Of a DNA stretch of 64,000 nt, positions 18,009 through 27,700 are shown one piece after another (positions within the stretch are counted from its first letter, which is position 1; each line of letters begins with the position of its first letter). Below the pieces are notes generated by a model. The model was not told the DNA's origin. It saw only the letters and a list, made by a program, of their open reading frames with translations, and made no database searches. Source of the DNA: Lewinella sp. IMCC34191 (GTDB taxonomy: Bacteria; Bacteroidota; Bacteroidia; Chitinophagales; Saprospiraceae); assembly GCF_003390935.1 (NCBI RefSeq), contig NZ_QNQZ01000001.1:372001-436000 (forward strand), read 5' to 3'. The position numbers and the translations under genes are program-made.

Positions 18009-18060
18009 CAAATATAATTACAAAATTGTCTCCTTGACAATTATCATGTTGTCAATTTTG
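18009..18060 (-). promoter_or_regulatory. Promoter and nested inverted repeats before the symporter-galM unit
   Basis: On the minus strand a TATATTTG box (18016-18009) fits the Bacteroidota -7 consensus, with ATTG at 18041-18038 as a -33 element 21 bp upstream. The -33 region lies in nested inverted repeats: TTGACAA, 8 bp, TTGTCAA at 18034-18055, inside CAAAATTG / CAATTTTG at 18021-18060. This is a plausible binding site for the AraC domain of the adjacent hybrid sensor or another activator. The leader to the symporter ATG would be about 145 nt. Confidence 0.6.
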
Positions 18061-18087
18061 CGGGGTGGCCACGGGGAAGGCGCGTGC

Positions 18088-21000
18088 CTAGTTTTGGCGA
18101 TTATCGAGACTGGCGGGGTTGGCGAGGTTGCCAGGGGGCGGGTGCGCGGAATATTCGCTGGGGGGATAGCCGTAAAACTTTTTGAACACCCGACTGAAGT
18201 ACTTCGGGTCTGAGAATCCGGTTTGGTAAGCGATCTCGGCGATGGTTAGCCCGTCGCCCGCCAGCAATCGGCGGGCCTTCTCCAGTTTGAAAAAATTAAC
18301 GAAGTCGGTGACCGAGCGATCGGTCAGGGATTTGAGTTTTTTATAGAGGAGGCTGCGACTAATGAATAGTTCCTCGGCCAGCTGTTGTTGGCTAAATTCC
18401 GGACGGGTGTAGTTCCGTTCCAGGACATCGTACACGCTCTGCAGAAATTGCTGGTCGACCGGATTCACGGCCGCCGTCTCCGGAACCGGCGTGGCCTGCT
18501 TGCCAAAGAGTCTGCGCAGCCGCCGGCGGGTCCGGATCAGGTTATCGATACGCGCCATGAGAATCTGGAGGTTGAAGGGTTTGGCTACGTAATCGTCGGC
18601 TCCCGTCTCCAGTCCCTCTACCCAGTTCTCGACCATTGCCTTCGCCGTCAGCAGTATGACGGGAATGTGGCTCGTTTCAATATTCGTTTTAAGTTCCCTA
18701 CACAGCGCGATACCGTCCATGCGGGGCATCATGATGTCGCTGACGATCAGGTCCGGGAGCTGATTTTTAGCTTCTTCCAGGCCGGCCACTCCGTCTTCCG
18801 CGGCCACCACCCGGTACCTGCGCCCCAGGCGTTGAGTAAGCAGGAAGCGAAGATCGTAATTATCTTCTACGATCAGCACCAGGGGTGCCTCCGCGCCGGG
18901 TTCCGGAAGAACGGGTACGGGTAACATCAGCTCGCCGGCCGGCGGGACCCAGTCGCGGGCGCCGTGGTCCGCCATCGGTGTCGCTTCCTGTTTCACCTCT
19001 TCGGGCAGGAACGAGCGGCGGCGGTAGGGTAGGTAGACCGTGAACGTGGATCCGCTGCCGACCTCACTCGCCAGCGTCAGGCTGCCGTGCATCAGGTTCA
19101 CCAGTTCCCTTACCAGGGCCAGGCCGATGCCGGAGCCCTTTACCGTGGCCTGCGCCGAGTCGGGTGCCTGGTAAAAGTGATCGAAGATGAGGGAACGTTC
19201 GGATTCCGGAATGCCGATCCCCGTATCGCGAACGGCGATCTCCACGCAGGGAGCCCCATCGTCGCCCGGCCCGGCGTCCAGGAAACAGACATCCAGACTG
19301 ACCGAACGGCCGGCCGGGGTAAATTTAAGGGCGTTGGCCAGGAGGTTATAGAGAATGTGCTCCAGCTTCTCCGCGTCGAACCAGGTCTTCGTCCGCGGAT
19401 TCGTCACCGCGAAGCGGTAGTCAATCTGCCGGTGGCGGGCCAGGTCCTGAAAGGACAGAAAAATACCCTTGATGAAGTGGACCATATCCCCCCGGCTGAC
19501 GCTAACCGTCTGCTGCCCCTCCTCGATACGCCGGAACGTCATCAGTTGATTGATCAGCTGCAGGAGCCGTTGCGCGTTGCGGTTAACGATATTCAGGCTG
19601 TGCTGCACCTCCCCGTTCCCGTTAAAGCGCTCCAGCAGGCTTTCCAGTGGATCGAGAATGAGCGTCAGCGGCGTGCGGAACTCGTGGGAAATATTCGTGA
19701 AGAAGCGCAGGCGCGTCCGGTTCACCTCCTGCACTTTCTGGTTCAGTTCGATAAGCCGGTCGCGCTGTTGGCTGATCTCCAGATTCTTTACTTCCAGTTC
19801 GTCCTTCTGCTCGGCGATCTCCCGCTGGCGCTGGGCCAAAGTCGTATTGGTCGCGTGCAGGTTTTCTTTCTGGCGCTCGATCTCCGCCGTCCGTATGCCG
19901 ACTAGCCGTTCGAGCTTCTTGGTCTGCGCCCGCAGAAAATGCAGCCGCCACCGCATGTAGGCGAAAACCGCCCCGGCCAGCAGCATCACCATCAACAGGC
20001 GAAACCAAGTGGTCTGGTAGAAGGGAGGATAAATGACGAAGCGTAAGCGGGTGGGCTCCCGTTGCCAACTGCCGTGGCCATTCGACGCCTTTACTTCGAA
20101 GGTGTAGTCGCCACCCCCCAGGTTGGTGTAGGTGGCAAAACGCCGGTCGGCCCCCACGGTCACCCAATCCTTGTCCACCCCGACCATCCGGTACGCGAAT
20201 CGGGTCTGGTTGGGCAGAAAGTAATCGAGCGCCGAAAAAGTGAGGGAGAAGACATTGTCCCGGTACGACAGGGCCACTTCCTCCGCCCGACTGATGGCCG
20301 ACGTGAGCGGGACGGTTCCGTGAATGGCTTCTCCTACGCTGACCGGTTTGTCCAGGATCTGCAACGACGTGATCACGGCCGCCGCCGGATCCGGGTAGGC
20401 TCCGATCGCGCTCGGGCGAAAGTAGTTAAGCCCCTCGACCGAGCCGAAGTACAGGTAGCCATCCGAACCCCGGTGGGAAGCCGACCAGTAAAACTGGTTG
20501 CTAAGTAAACCGTCGGCACGGTAGTAATTCTTGAATTTCATACCGTCCGGGTCGAAGCACGACAGGCCGTGATCCGTACCCAGCCAGAGGTAACCGCGGT
20601 CGTCGATCTCGATGGTATACACCACGTTGTTACCCAGTCCGTCACCCTCGTCGAATACCCGGAACCGCGGTTCGCCCCGACCGGGACCGGGAGTTACCGC
20701 GATACCCCGCCCGTAGGTGCCCACCCAGATCCGACCTTGGTGGTCTTCGCGCAAACTGAGGATGTAATCGCCCGTAAGACCGACCCCGGAATCTCGCGTA
20801 TACCGGTCGATGTCGTCCGCTGCCATACCTCTTCCATCGCGGTCCAGGGCGCCGGCCGGGAAGCGAAACAGGCCCCGGCGCGTCCCGATCCAGTAATGAT
20901 GCTTTGCGTCCAGGAGGATGCAGCCTACCTCCCGAATGGAGGCCAGCGGATGGTCGTTGCCAAAGGGATGAAGCTTACCGGTGGCGGGGTCGATCGTCGC

Positions 21001-22443
21001 CAGCCCTTCTTCCGAGCCGACCAAAATAAATCCTCTTGGATCCAATTGAAGGGAGGATATAAAGGCCCGGGGGGCGGCCGGCGAAGAATCCGCGGTCAGA
21101 GGCCGCTCGAAGGTACCCGTACGCGTATTAAACCGGTTGATACCGGATCCCCAGGTACCCAACCATAGATCATCCGCTTGGCCGCGTAGGATGGTGGTGA
21201 CGAAATCGCTACTGATGCTCCGCGGATTCTGCATGTCGTGGGTGTAGGACCGGACGTCGCCCGTACTCCGATCGATGCGGTTCAGGCCGCCCCCGGCCGT
21301 GCCCACCCAGAGAATTTTTCCCTCCTCCAGGATGGAATTCACCGTGGGATGGCTCAGCGTTCCGGATTCCCCGGCCTGGTGCGTCAGCGCACCGAAGCGA
21401 TGCTGGTGCAAATTGTATTTGTTTACCCCGCCCTTTTCGGTGCCGATCCAAACGTTCCCGAGCTGGTCGGTAAGGAGGGAGTTTACGAATCGGTTATTCA
21501 AATCCTGCCGGCCCTGCCCCCGCTGGGTGAGGGAACGAAATTTTTCCGTTAGGGGCTGAAAGAAGTTGACCCCACCCAGGGTCCCTACTACAAGGGTACC
21601 TTCGGCATCCCGGGCCAGTGCCGTGACGGTGTTGTGCAAAAGGCTAGCGTCGTTTTGCGGATGGTGCTGATACCGGCGTAGCGTACGCTCTTTCCAGCGG
21701 TATCGTACCAGGCCGGCGTGCGTGCCTATCCAAAGATCGCCGTCCTCGGGCAGTAGGGTAGTGACCGGCATTCTCCCCACCTCCCCGGGCAGGCGCCTGG
21801 ATGCTCCGCTATCGGCGACGGTAAACACGCCGGCGTCCGTGCCTACGATCACCCGCCCGTCGCCCAGGGAGTCCAGGGAAGTGATCGTCGCGGCGGGCAG
21901 CGAAACGCGAGAATAGGCTGTAACGAGTAGGCGGTCGGGACCGGGTTGCGCTAAACGTAATACGTAGAGACCGTCCTGCCGGGTACCGACCCAGACCGAT
22001 CCGTCGGCGGCGGAATGCAGAGCCGTTATGTCGGCGGAGCGCAGGGTTAAGGCCGGTAACGTGAATTCAAGAAATCCCCGCTGATGAAGGTCATACACGG
22101 CCAGTCCCTTCGACGTACCGATCCAGATCCTGCCATTTGGGTCTTCCATCAGGGCGTGAACCCCGTTATCGGGCAGCCCGGAGGCAACATCGCTTTGGGA
22201 TCGGAACGTCTCAAAATCGTACCCGTCGTAGCGGCACAAACCGTTCCAGGTGGCGAACCACATAAAGCCTTCACTGTCGCGCAGCATGTCGTCTACCGTA
22301 TTCTGGGCCAGGCCGTCGTCGGTGGTGAGGTACTGAATACGAAAGGGGAAGGGTTCGGCGGCCTGGACTCCCACCGCCAACAGGCAGCCGGCTACGGTCA
22401 GTAGCGCGCAGACGAACTTTCGCGGGGAGGGAATACATGGCAT
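18088..22443 (-). CDS. Hybrid two-component system sensor/regulator (propeller, kinase, receiver, AraC)
   Basis: 1451-residue single-protein signalling system of the Bacteroidota HTCS type. Order: signal peptide (1-28); periplasmic two-propeller sensor (about 35-690) built of repeats such as DPNGRIWIGTSKGLAVYD; Y_Y_Y domain (about 745-805); one membrane helix (about 808-830); coiled coil; histidine kinase with phospho-acceptor His920 in FTNISHEFRTPL; ATPase domain with DTGIGIPESER and GSGIGLALV; receiver domain with Asp1236 in VSDIMMPRMDG; C-terminal AraC helix-turn-helix pair (about 1350-1445). Such proteins sense a periplasmic glycan or sugar and activate nearby uptake genes. It lies immediately upstream of the symporter-galM unit in the same direction, its most likely target. 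Confidence 0.95.
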   Translation of the reverse strand: MPCIPSPRKFVCALLTVAGCLLAVGVQAAEPFPFRIQYLTTDDGLAQNTVDDMLRDSEGFMWFATWNGLCRYDGYDFETFRSQSDVASGLPDNGVHALMEDPNGRIWIGTSKGLAVYDLHQRGFLEFTLPALTLRSADITALHSAADGSVWVGTRQDGLYVLRLAQPGPDRLLVTAYSRVSLPAATITSLDSLGDGRVIVGTDAGVFTVADSGASRRLPGEVGRMPVTTLLPEDGDLWIGTHAGLVRYRWKERTLRRYQHHPQNDASLLHNTVTALARDAEGTLVVGTLGGVNFFQPLTEKFRSLTQRGQGRQDLNNRFVNSLLTDQLGNVWIGTEKGGVNKYNLHQHRFGALTHQAGESGTLSHPTVNSILEEGKILWVGTAGGGLNRIDRSTGDVRSYTHDMQNPRSISSDFVTTILRGQADDLWLGTWGSGINRFNTRTGTFERPLTADSSPAAPRAFISSLQLDPRGFILVGSEEGLATIDPATGKLHPFGNDHPLASIREVGCILLDAKHHYWIGTRRGLFRFPAGALDRDGRGMAADDIDRYTRDSGVGLTGDYILSLREDHQGRIWVGTYGRGIAVTPGPGRGEPRFRVFDEGDGLGNNVVYTIEIDDRGYLWLGTDHGLSCFDPDGMKFKNYYRADGLLSNQFYWSASHRGSDGYLYFGSVEGLNYFRPSAIGAYPDPAAAVITSLQILDKPVSVGEAIHGTVPLTSAISRAEEVALSYRDNVFSLTFSALDYFLPNQTRFAYRMVGVDKDWVTVGADRRFATYTNLGGGDYTFEVKASNGHGSWQREPTRLRFVIYPPFYQTTWFRLLMVMLLAGAVFAYMRWRLHFLRAQTKKLERLVGIRTAEIERQKENLHATNTTLAQRQREIAEQKDELEVKNLEISQQRDRLIELNQKVQEVNRTRLRFFTNISHEFRTPLTLILDPLESLLERFNGNGEVQHSLNIVNRNAQRLLQLINQLMTFRRIEEGQQTVSVSRGDMVHFIKGIFLSFQDLARHRQIDYRFAVTNPRTKTWFDAEKLEHILYNLLANALKFTPAGRSVSLDVCFLDAGPGDDGAPCVEIAVRDTGIGIPESERSLIFDHFYQAPDSAQATVKGSGIGLALVRELVNLMHGSLTLASEVGSGSTFTVYLPYRRRSFLPEEVKQEATPMADHGARDWVPPAGELMLPVPVLPEPGAEAPLVLIVEDNYDLRFLLTQRLGRRYRVVAAEDGVAGLEEAKNQLPDLIVSDIMMPRMDGIALCRELKTNIETSHIPVILLTAKAMVENWVEGLETGADDYVAKPFNLQILMARIDNLIRTRRRLRRLFGKQATPVPETAAVNPVDQQFLQSVYDVLERNYTRPEFSQQQLAEELFISRSLLYKKLKSLTDRSVTDFVNFFKLEKARRLLAGDGLTIAEIAYQTGFSDPKYFSRVFKKFYGYPPSEYSAHPPPGNLANPASLDNRQN

Positions 22444-23018
22444 GATCGAAACGCACTGAAGTCGAAGAGAAGGGGAATATCGGAATTATTCCCTGCTTAA
22501 TCGTTGCCGTCGCGGACCCTTGATCGAAGTTGTCGCACGGTCCACCTTTCTTGCGGAATTGTCCACCCGGGGGAGGCCGACGTGCTTATACATTTGCCTT
22601 AAGGGAGGGCGATTATCCACAATTGCTTCGGGGCATTGCCAGTGAGCGGGGTTGCTGCGGGAGGTAGACCGCTTGCTGGATTGCCCGGGGAAAATCAGGA
22701 GTTCGGCCGGATCCGGGCGCTTTGTTTTGTATACATGATCGACTTTGTTCCAAGGGCGCGCGTGGGAAATAGCTGTTGAAGCTTATTGCCGCGGCGCCCT
22801 CTTTGCTTGGGGCGCGTCGAATTGTCCGCATTCCAAAACCTTGTTCCTATCCCCGTGTCCACCTATTCTCTTCAGTTCACGTTCCGCGCGTTAAAGAGGG
22901 CGTTTACGCCGTGGAAGTATCGTTAGGATGCGTATATGCCTATCCTTGCGGCCAGCTACCGTAAAATTCGCGTCACTAACTGGACGGAATCTAAATAATG
23001 GACCGTGTTCCCCACAAG
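22444..23018. other. Long intergenic gap before the respiratory cluster
   Basis: About 575 bp between the start of the hybrid sensor gene (minus) and the actA promoter (plus). No convincing coding region: short open frames on either strand show no family motif or signal. A TAnnTTTG-like box (TACATTTG near 22588) has no matching upstream element at the right distance. Several GC-rich short inverted repeats are present. A small RNA cannot be excluded. Confidence 0.4.
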
Positions 23019-23050
23019 TTTGTTAAAGAAATGTCACCAAAGTATCTTTG
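23019..23050 (+). promoter_or_regulatory. Strong Bacteroidota promoter of the act respiratory cluster
   Basis: TTTG at 23019-23022, a 20-bp spacer, then TATCTTTG at 23043-23050: a perfect match to the Bacteroidota sigma-70 promoter. Transcription would start near 23057, about 50 nt before the actA ATG at 23107. It excludes an actA start at the ATG-like codon at 23005. Confidence 0.8.
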
Positions 23051-23106
23051 CCCGACCAGTGGAAAGCCCGTTTAGCGGTTCTCGCTGCAACATCCTAAAT
23101 GTCAAC

Positions 23107-24645
23107 ATGATAATGACATATTTTCTGAAAACCCACCGGTTCCTCCTTCTTCTTTTCTGCTTTTTACTGGTAGTTGGACCCGTTTCCGCCCAGGATGAAG
23201 CGACCGACGACCCCACTGCGGAGTCCGTTGTGGAGGGCGATCCGGCCGCTTCGGCAGCCGAAGCCATTACCGACGAACCCGCCCCCGCAGGTGATGTAGC
23301 CGCGGGCGAGGGTGATCCCGCCCTGGGAGCCGCACTCTGGAAAGAGAACGTCTGCGGTACTTGCCACGCCAGCAACATGAACACCGACATGACCGGCCCC
23401 GCACTGGCTGGCGTGGAGTCACGGTGGGCCGGCGAACCCCGGGAGCACCTCTACCGCTGGATTCAGAACTCCCAGCGTCTGATCGGAACGGGAGAGAGCG
23501 CACGCGCACTCGCCGTCTGGAATGAATACCAGCCGACGGTGATGTCCAACTACACCAATCTGAGCCCGTCGGATATCGAGCACCTGCTAGCCTACATCAG
23601 CGGTGTAGCGGATGGTAGTTACAATCCTACCGCGGGCGGCCCGAATATCGGTCCGCAGGAGGAAGTCGCCGAAACGGATAACACTTGGCTGTTTATCATC
23701 CTCGGTGGCGTCCTGCTCCTCCTCTCGCTGATCCTCGCCCGCGTGACCAGCAATCTGCAATACATGGTGGAAGCCGGGGAGGGAGCCGCTCCCGCCCGCC
23801 GTACGCTGGCGCAGCTGCTTACGAGCAAGGGAATGATTGCTTTCATTCTGTTCCTGGTCGTGGTCATTGGCGGGTATACGACGGTTAATCACGCGATCGA
23901 CCTGGGCCGCCAGCAGGATTACCAACCCGAGCAACCGATCAAATTCAGCCACGAGCTCCACGCCGGCATTCAAAAGATCGAATGTCAGTACTGCCACGAT
24001 GGCGCACGTCGCTCGAAGCACTCGGTGATTCCCGCCGTCAACACCTGTATGAACTGTCACCGGGCTATCAACTACGGTAGCCAATACGGTACCGCCGAGA
24101 TCTCGAAGATTTTTGCCGCCGTGGGTTGGGACCCGATGGAAGGTGCCTACATCGAGAACTACGACCAGATGAGCAACGAGCAAGCGCTCTCCATCTACCG
24201 TAAGTGGATCGAAAACCGCAACTACACCGAGGGCGTCGACGTCGATGACCTGGAAGAGCTCATCGATGAGCAGGTAGATGGTATCTACGGGGCCCTGACC
24301 AATGAATACACCGGTGACGACCGGGTACCGGGGCCGATTGAATGGACCCGTATCCACAACCTTCCCGACCACGCTTACTTCAACCACGCGCAGCACGTCA
24401 CGGTGGGTAAGCTACGGTGCCAGAACTGCCACGGGCCGGTAGAGGAAATGGAAGTCGTATACCAGTATAGCCCACTGAGTATGGGCTGGTGTATTAACTG
24501 CCACCGGGAAACCGAGGTCCAGTTCCAGGACAACGAATACTACAACTCTTACCAACGCTACCACGAGGAGATCCAGGAGGGTACCCGTAGTTCCGTAACG
24601 GTGGAGGATGTCGGTGGACTGAACTGCCAGCGCTGCCACTACTAA
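23107..24645 (+). CDS. actA: Alternative complex III subunit A, multihaem cytochrome c (six CxxCH)
   Basis: Electron-transfer subunit of the quinol:electron-acceptor oxidoreductase ACIII. After a signal peptide (MIMTYFLKTHRF...VVGPVSAQ) comes an acidic linker and a mono-haem cytochrome domain (CGTCH at 23352), then two membrane segments (TWLFIILGGVLLLLSLILA and GMIAFILFLVVVIGGYTTV), then a domain with five CxxCH sites (CQYCH 23983, CMNCH 24046, CQNCH 24418, CINCH 24490, CQRCH 24625). Rhodothermus ActA has five haems, so this one has an added N-terminal cytochrome domain. The start follows the promoter at 23019-23050; ATG 23113 is an alternative two codons later. First gene of the cluster. Confidence 0.92.
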   Translation: MIMTYFLKTHRFLLLLFCFLLVVGPVSAQDEATDDPTAESVVEGDPAASAAEAITDEPAPAGDVAAGEGDPALGAALWKENVCGTCHASNMNTDMTGPALAGVESRWAGEPREHLYRWIQNSQRLIGTGESARALAVWNEYQPTVMSNYTNLSPSDIEHLLAYISGVADGSYNPTAGGPNIGPQEEVAETDNTWLFIILGGVLLLLSLILARVTSNLQYMVEAGEGAAPARRTLAQLLTSKGMIAFILFLVVVIGGYTTVNHAIDLGRQQDYQPEQPIKFSHELHAGIQKIECQYCHDGARRSKHSVIPAVNTCMNCHRAINYGSQYGTAEISKIFAAVGWDPMEGAYIENYDQMSNEQALSIYRKWIENRNYTEGVDVDDLEELIDEQVDGIYGALTNEYTGDDRVPGPIEWTRIHNLPDHAYFNHAQHVTVGKLRCQNCHGPVEEMEVVYQYSPLSMGWCINCHRETEVQFQDNEYYNSYQRYHEEIQEGTRSSVTVEDVGGLNCQRCHY

Positions 24646-24716
24646 GAACCTTATCAATTGCCGCGACACGCGGATTTCCGGAGTGCGGGAACATTCCCCA
24701 CCCAAAGTAAAGTTGA

Positions 24717-27700
24717 ATGAAGAAGCCAATCAACAACGTCTGGATAGGTACCGACCAAATCGAAAACAGCCCCGAGTACAAGGAGGCTACATCCGGTGAG
24801 GTCGCTCAGGAGCAACTCGAAAACCCAAGGCTGGAAGCTACCCGCCGGGATTTTCTGAAGTACCTGGGTTTTGGAATGACCGCCGCTACGATAGCGTCGT
24901 GTGATATTCCGGTACGTAAGGCTATCCCCTACGTATCCAAGCCGGATACCATCGTTCCCGGTGTCGCCACCTACTTCGCTTCCACTTTCGTACAGGGGGG
25001 TGACTATGTCCCCGTACTGGTCAAGACGCGCGAAGGACGTCCGATCAAGGTCGAGGGTAACAGCATGAGCCCGATTACCGAGGGAGGTACCAGCGCACGG
25101 GTGCAGGCCAGCGTACTGAGTATGTACGATACGAGCCGCTTCGATGGTCCTTTCCGGGTCAGTGGTGGCCAGATCCAGCGGGCGCGGAATTACGGCGATA
25201 ACCCCGGCTGGAATGTTTTGGACGGTGAAATTCGCGATCGCCTGCAGGACGCGCGCGAGATCCGGATCGTTTCCCACACGATTCTGAGCCCCTCGCTCAA
25301 AACCGCCATACGCGACTTCAAGGCCGGCATGCCGGGTAATACCGTTTTGGTCCAGTACGACCCCGTTTCTTCGGCCGCTCAACTGGACGCATACGAGTCC
25401 GCCTTTGGCGTCCGCGCGATTCCCCACTACCGTTTTGACAACGCGAATATCATCGTCGGCTTCGACTGTGATTTTCTCGGAACCTGGATCAGCCCCGTCG
25501 AGTATGCGCGTCAGTACGCCACGGGCCGCAAAGCCATGAGCGGACGCATGTCCCGCCACATTCAGGTGGAAAGCCACATGAGCCTTACCGGTTCCAACGC
25601 GGACAACCGCATCCAGGTAAAGCCTAGCCAGCAAGGACAGGCCATCCTGGCTCTATACAATGCCATTGTTGGCGGTGGACGGGGAAATGCTTCCATCGAC
25701 GCCGCTACGAATGCCAAAATTCAAGCCGTAGCCACGGAACTGCGGGCTGCCCGCGGTGAAGCCCTGGTGGTTTCCGGTAGCAACAACCTGTACGAGCAGC
25801 AACTCGTCATCGCCATCAACCGGGCTCTCGGTAGCTACGGCAGCACCATCGAAACCAACCGTTGGAGCTACCAACGGCAGGGTAGCGATCAGGATCTAGC
25901 CCGCTTCGTAGACGAGCTGGAATCCGGCAGCGTAGACGCCGTCATCGTTCTGGATGGTGCTAACCCCGCTTACGATAACCCCTGGGCCGATCGCTTCCGC
26001 ACGGTATTGCAACGCAACGATCCCAATCGCGGCAAGTCACAGAATCCGCTCAACGCCGACGAAGTCGGTGATCGAAGCGAAGACGCCGACGTCGTCGATG
26101 AAAATGATCCCGGAGTGGATCCAGCCGTCGTTAATGACCCGGTTGCCGCAGGCTTCCGTCGGATGCTGACCATCAGTATGCACGGTACCCCCAACGAAAC
26201 CAGCCAACTCTGCGAGTACATCACGCCCAACCACCACTACCTGGAAAGCTGGGGTGATGCCGAGGCCGTGCAGGGCGTTTACTCTCTCGTGCAGCCCACG
26301 ATCGTTCCGATCTTCGCAAGCGTCAACCGCTTTGGTACCCGTCAGGAGGGAGAAAGCCTGTTGATCTGGGCCGAAAGTGATCGCTACGATCCGACGGCCG
26401 AGCAACCCTACATGGACTACGTGATGCGCAACTGGCAGGAAACGGCCTTTGGCGCGCAGAGCCAGTTCTCTTCGTTCCGTTCTTTCTGGGACAGCGCACT
26501 ACACGATGGTGTTTTCAACGCCAGCGCCACCGGAAGCATTACGGACTATGGTCTCGGCTACAATGCTTCCTCCGCCCCGGCCACTCAGACGGAAGCTTCT
26601 TCCGACAGTCTGGCTACCCAGCCCCTGGCGCAACCCGAACCACGCTCGGTTTCCGACTTCGATGAGTCCGGAGCGGTTTCCCGGGTACGTCCGGCCACGG
26701 AGGTCGAGAATGAGATCACCTTCTTCGAGACCGTCAATATGGGTAATGGCGTTTACGCCTCCAACCCCTGGCTGCAAGAGTGTCCGGATCCCGTAACGCG
26801 CACCGTCTGGGGGAACTACCTGACCATCCCCGTAACCTGGACCGGCGGCAACCGCTACTCCGCATATAAGGACCTGAACCCCGAAGAGTACAAGGGTAAG
26901 GCCGACATCGTCGAGCTGGCCGTAGGGGACAGCGCAAAAGAAATCACCGTTGTCCGGCAGTTCGGGCAAATGCCCGGCACCTTCGGTCTGGCCATCGGCT
27001 ACGGCCGTCAGATTGTCGGCGCCCCGGGTCGCGAGATCGGCGAGAACATCGGTATCAACGTCTATCCGTGGCTGACCGTCGACGAAGACGGCTACGTGCA
27101 GTACTATAATACCGAAGCGGCTGTTTCCGATAAGGTCGACACGGAGGAGGAATTCGCTAGCGTGCAGTACCACCACACGATGGGACTGACTACGAGCAAC
27201 GAGGAAGGCAAGCTCTACTACAACAGCCGCACCGGGGATACGGAAACCATCGCCGGCGAACTGGACGAAGAACAGCGGGAATATCTCGAACCTTACCACG
27301 TTGACGAGGCAACCGTCATGGAACTGGGAGAGGGTATGCAGGGTGGTCTAACGGACCGCTCCATCATCTTCCAGGGGAAATTCTCGGAAGTCGCGGAACT
27401 GGAAGAGCATATCGCCGAGCGTCGCGCCGAGGCCCAGCACCTCAACGAGCAAACCCTATATCCCTACGAGGAATACGTAAAGGACATCTACAGCCAGGGC
27501 CACTGGTGGGCGATGCACGTCGATCTGAATGCCTGTATCGGTTGTGCCGCCTGTGAAGTAGCCTGCGTTGCGGAAAATAACGTACCGGTTGTCGGTAAAT
27601 ATGAGGTCTGGCGCCACCACGAAATGAAGTGGCTCCGCATCGACCGTTACTTTTACGGTGACGTGGAAAACCCTCGTGCCGTCTACCAGCCCATGATGTG

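Noticed and set aside
18810..18835. Additional copy of the dispersed repeat (TACCTGCGCCCC)
   Set aside because: Matches only 9 bases of the core and encodes conserved receiver-domain residues; likely chance.
22613..22964. Two short open frames in the gap before actA
   Set aside because: No signal peptide, motif or promoter; overlapping on opposite strands in non-coding-like sequence.
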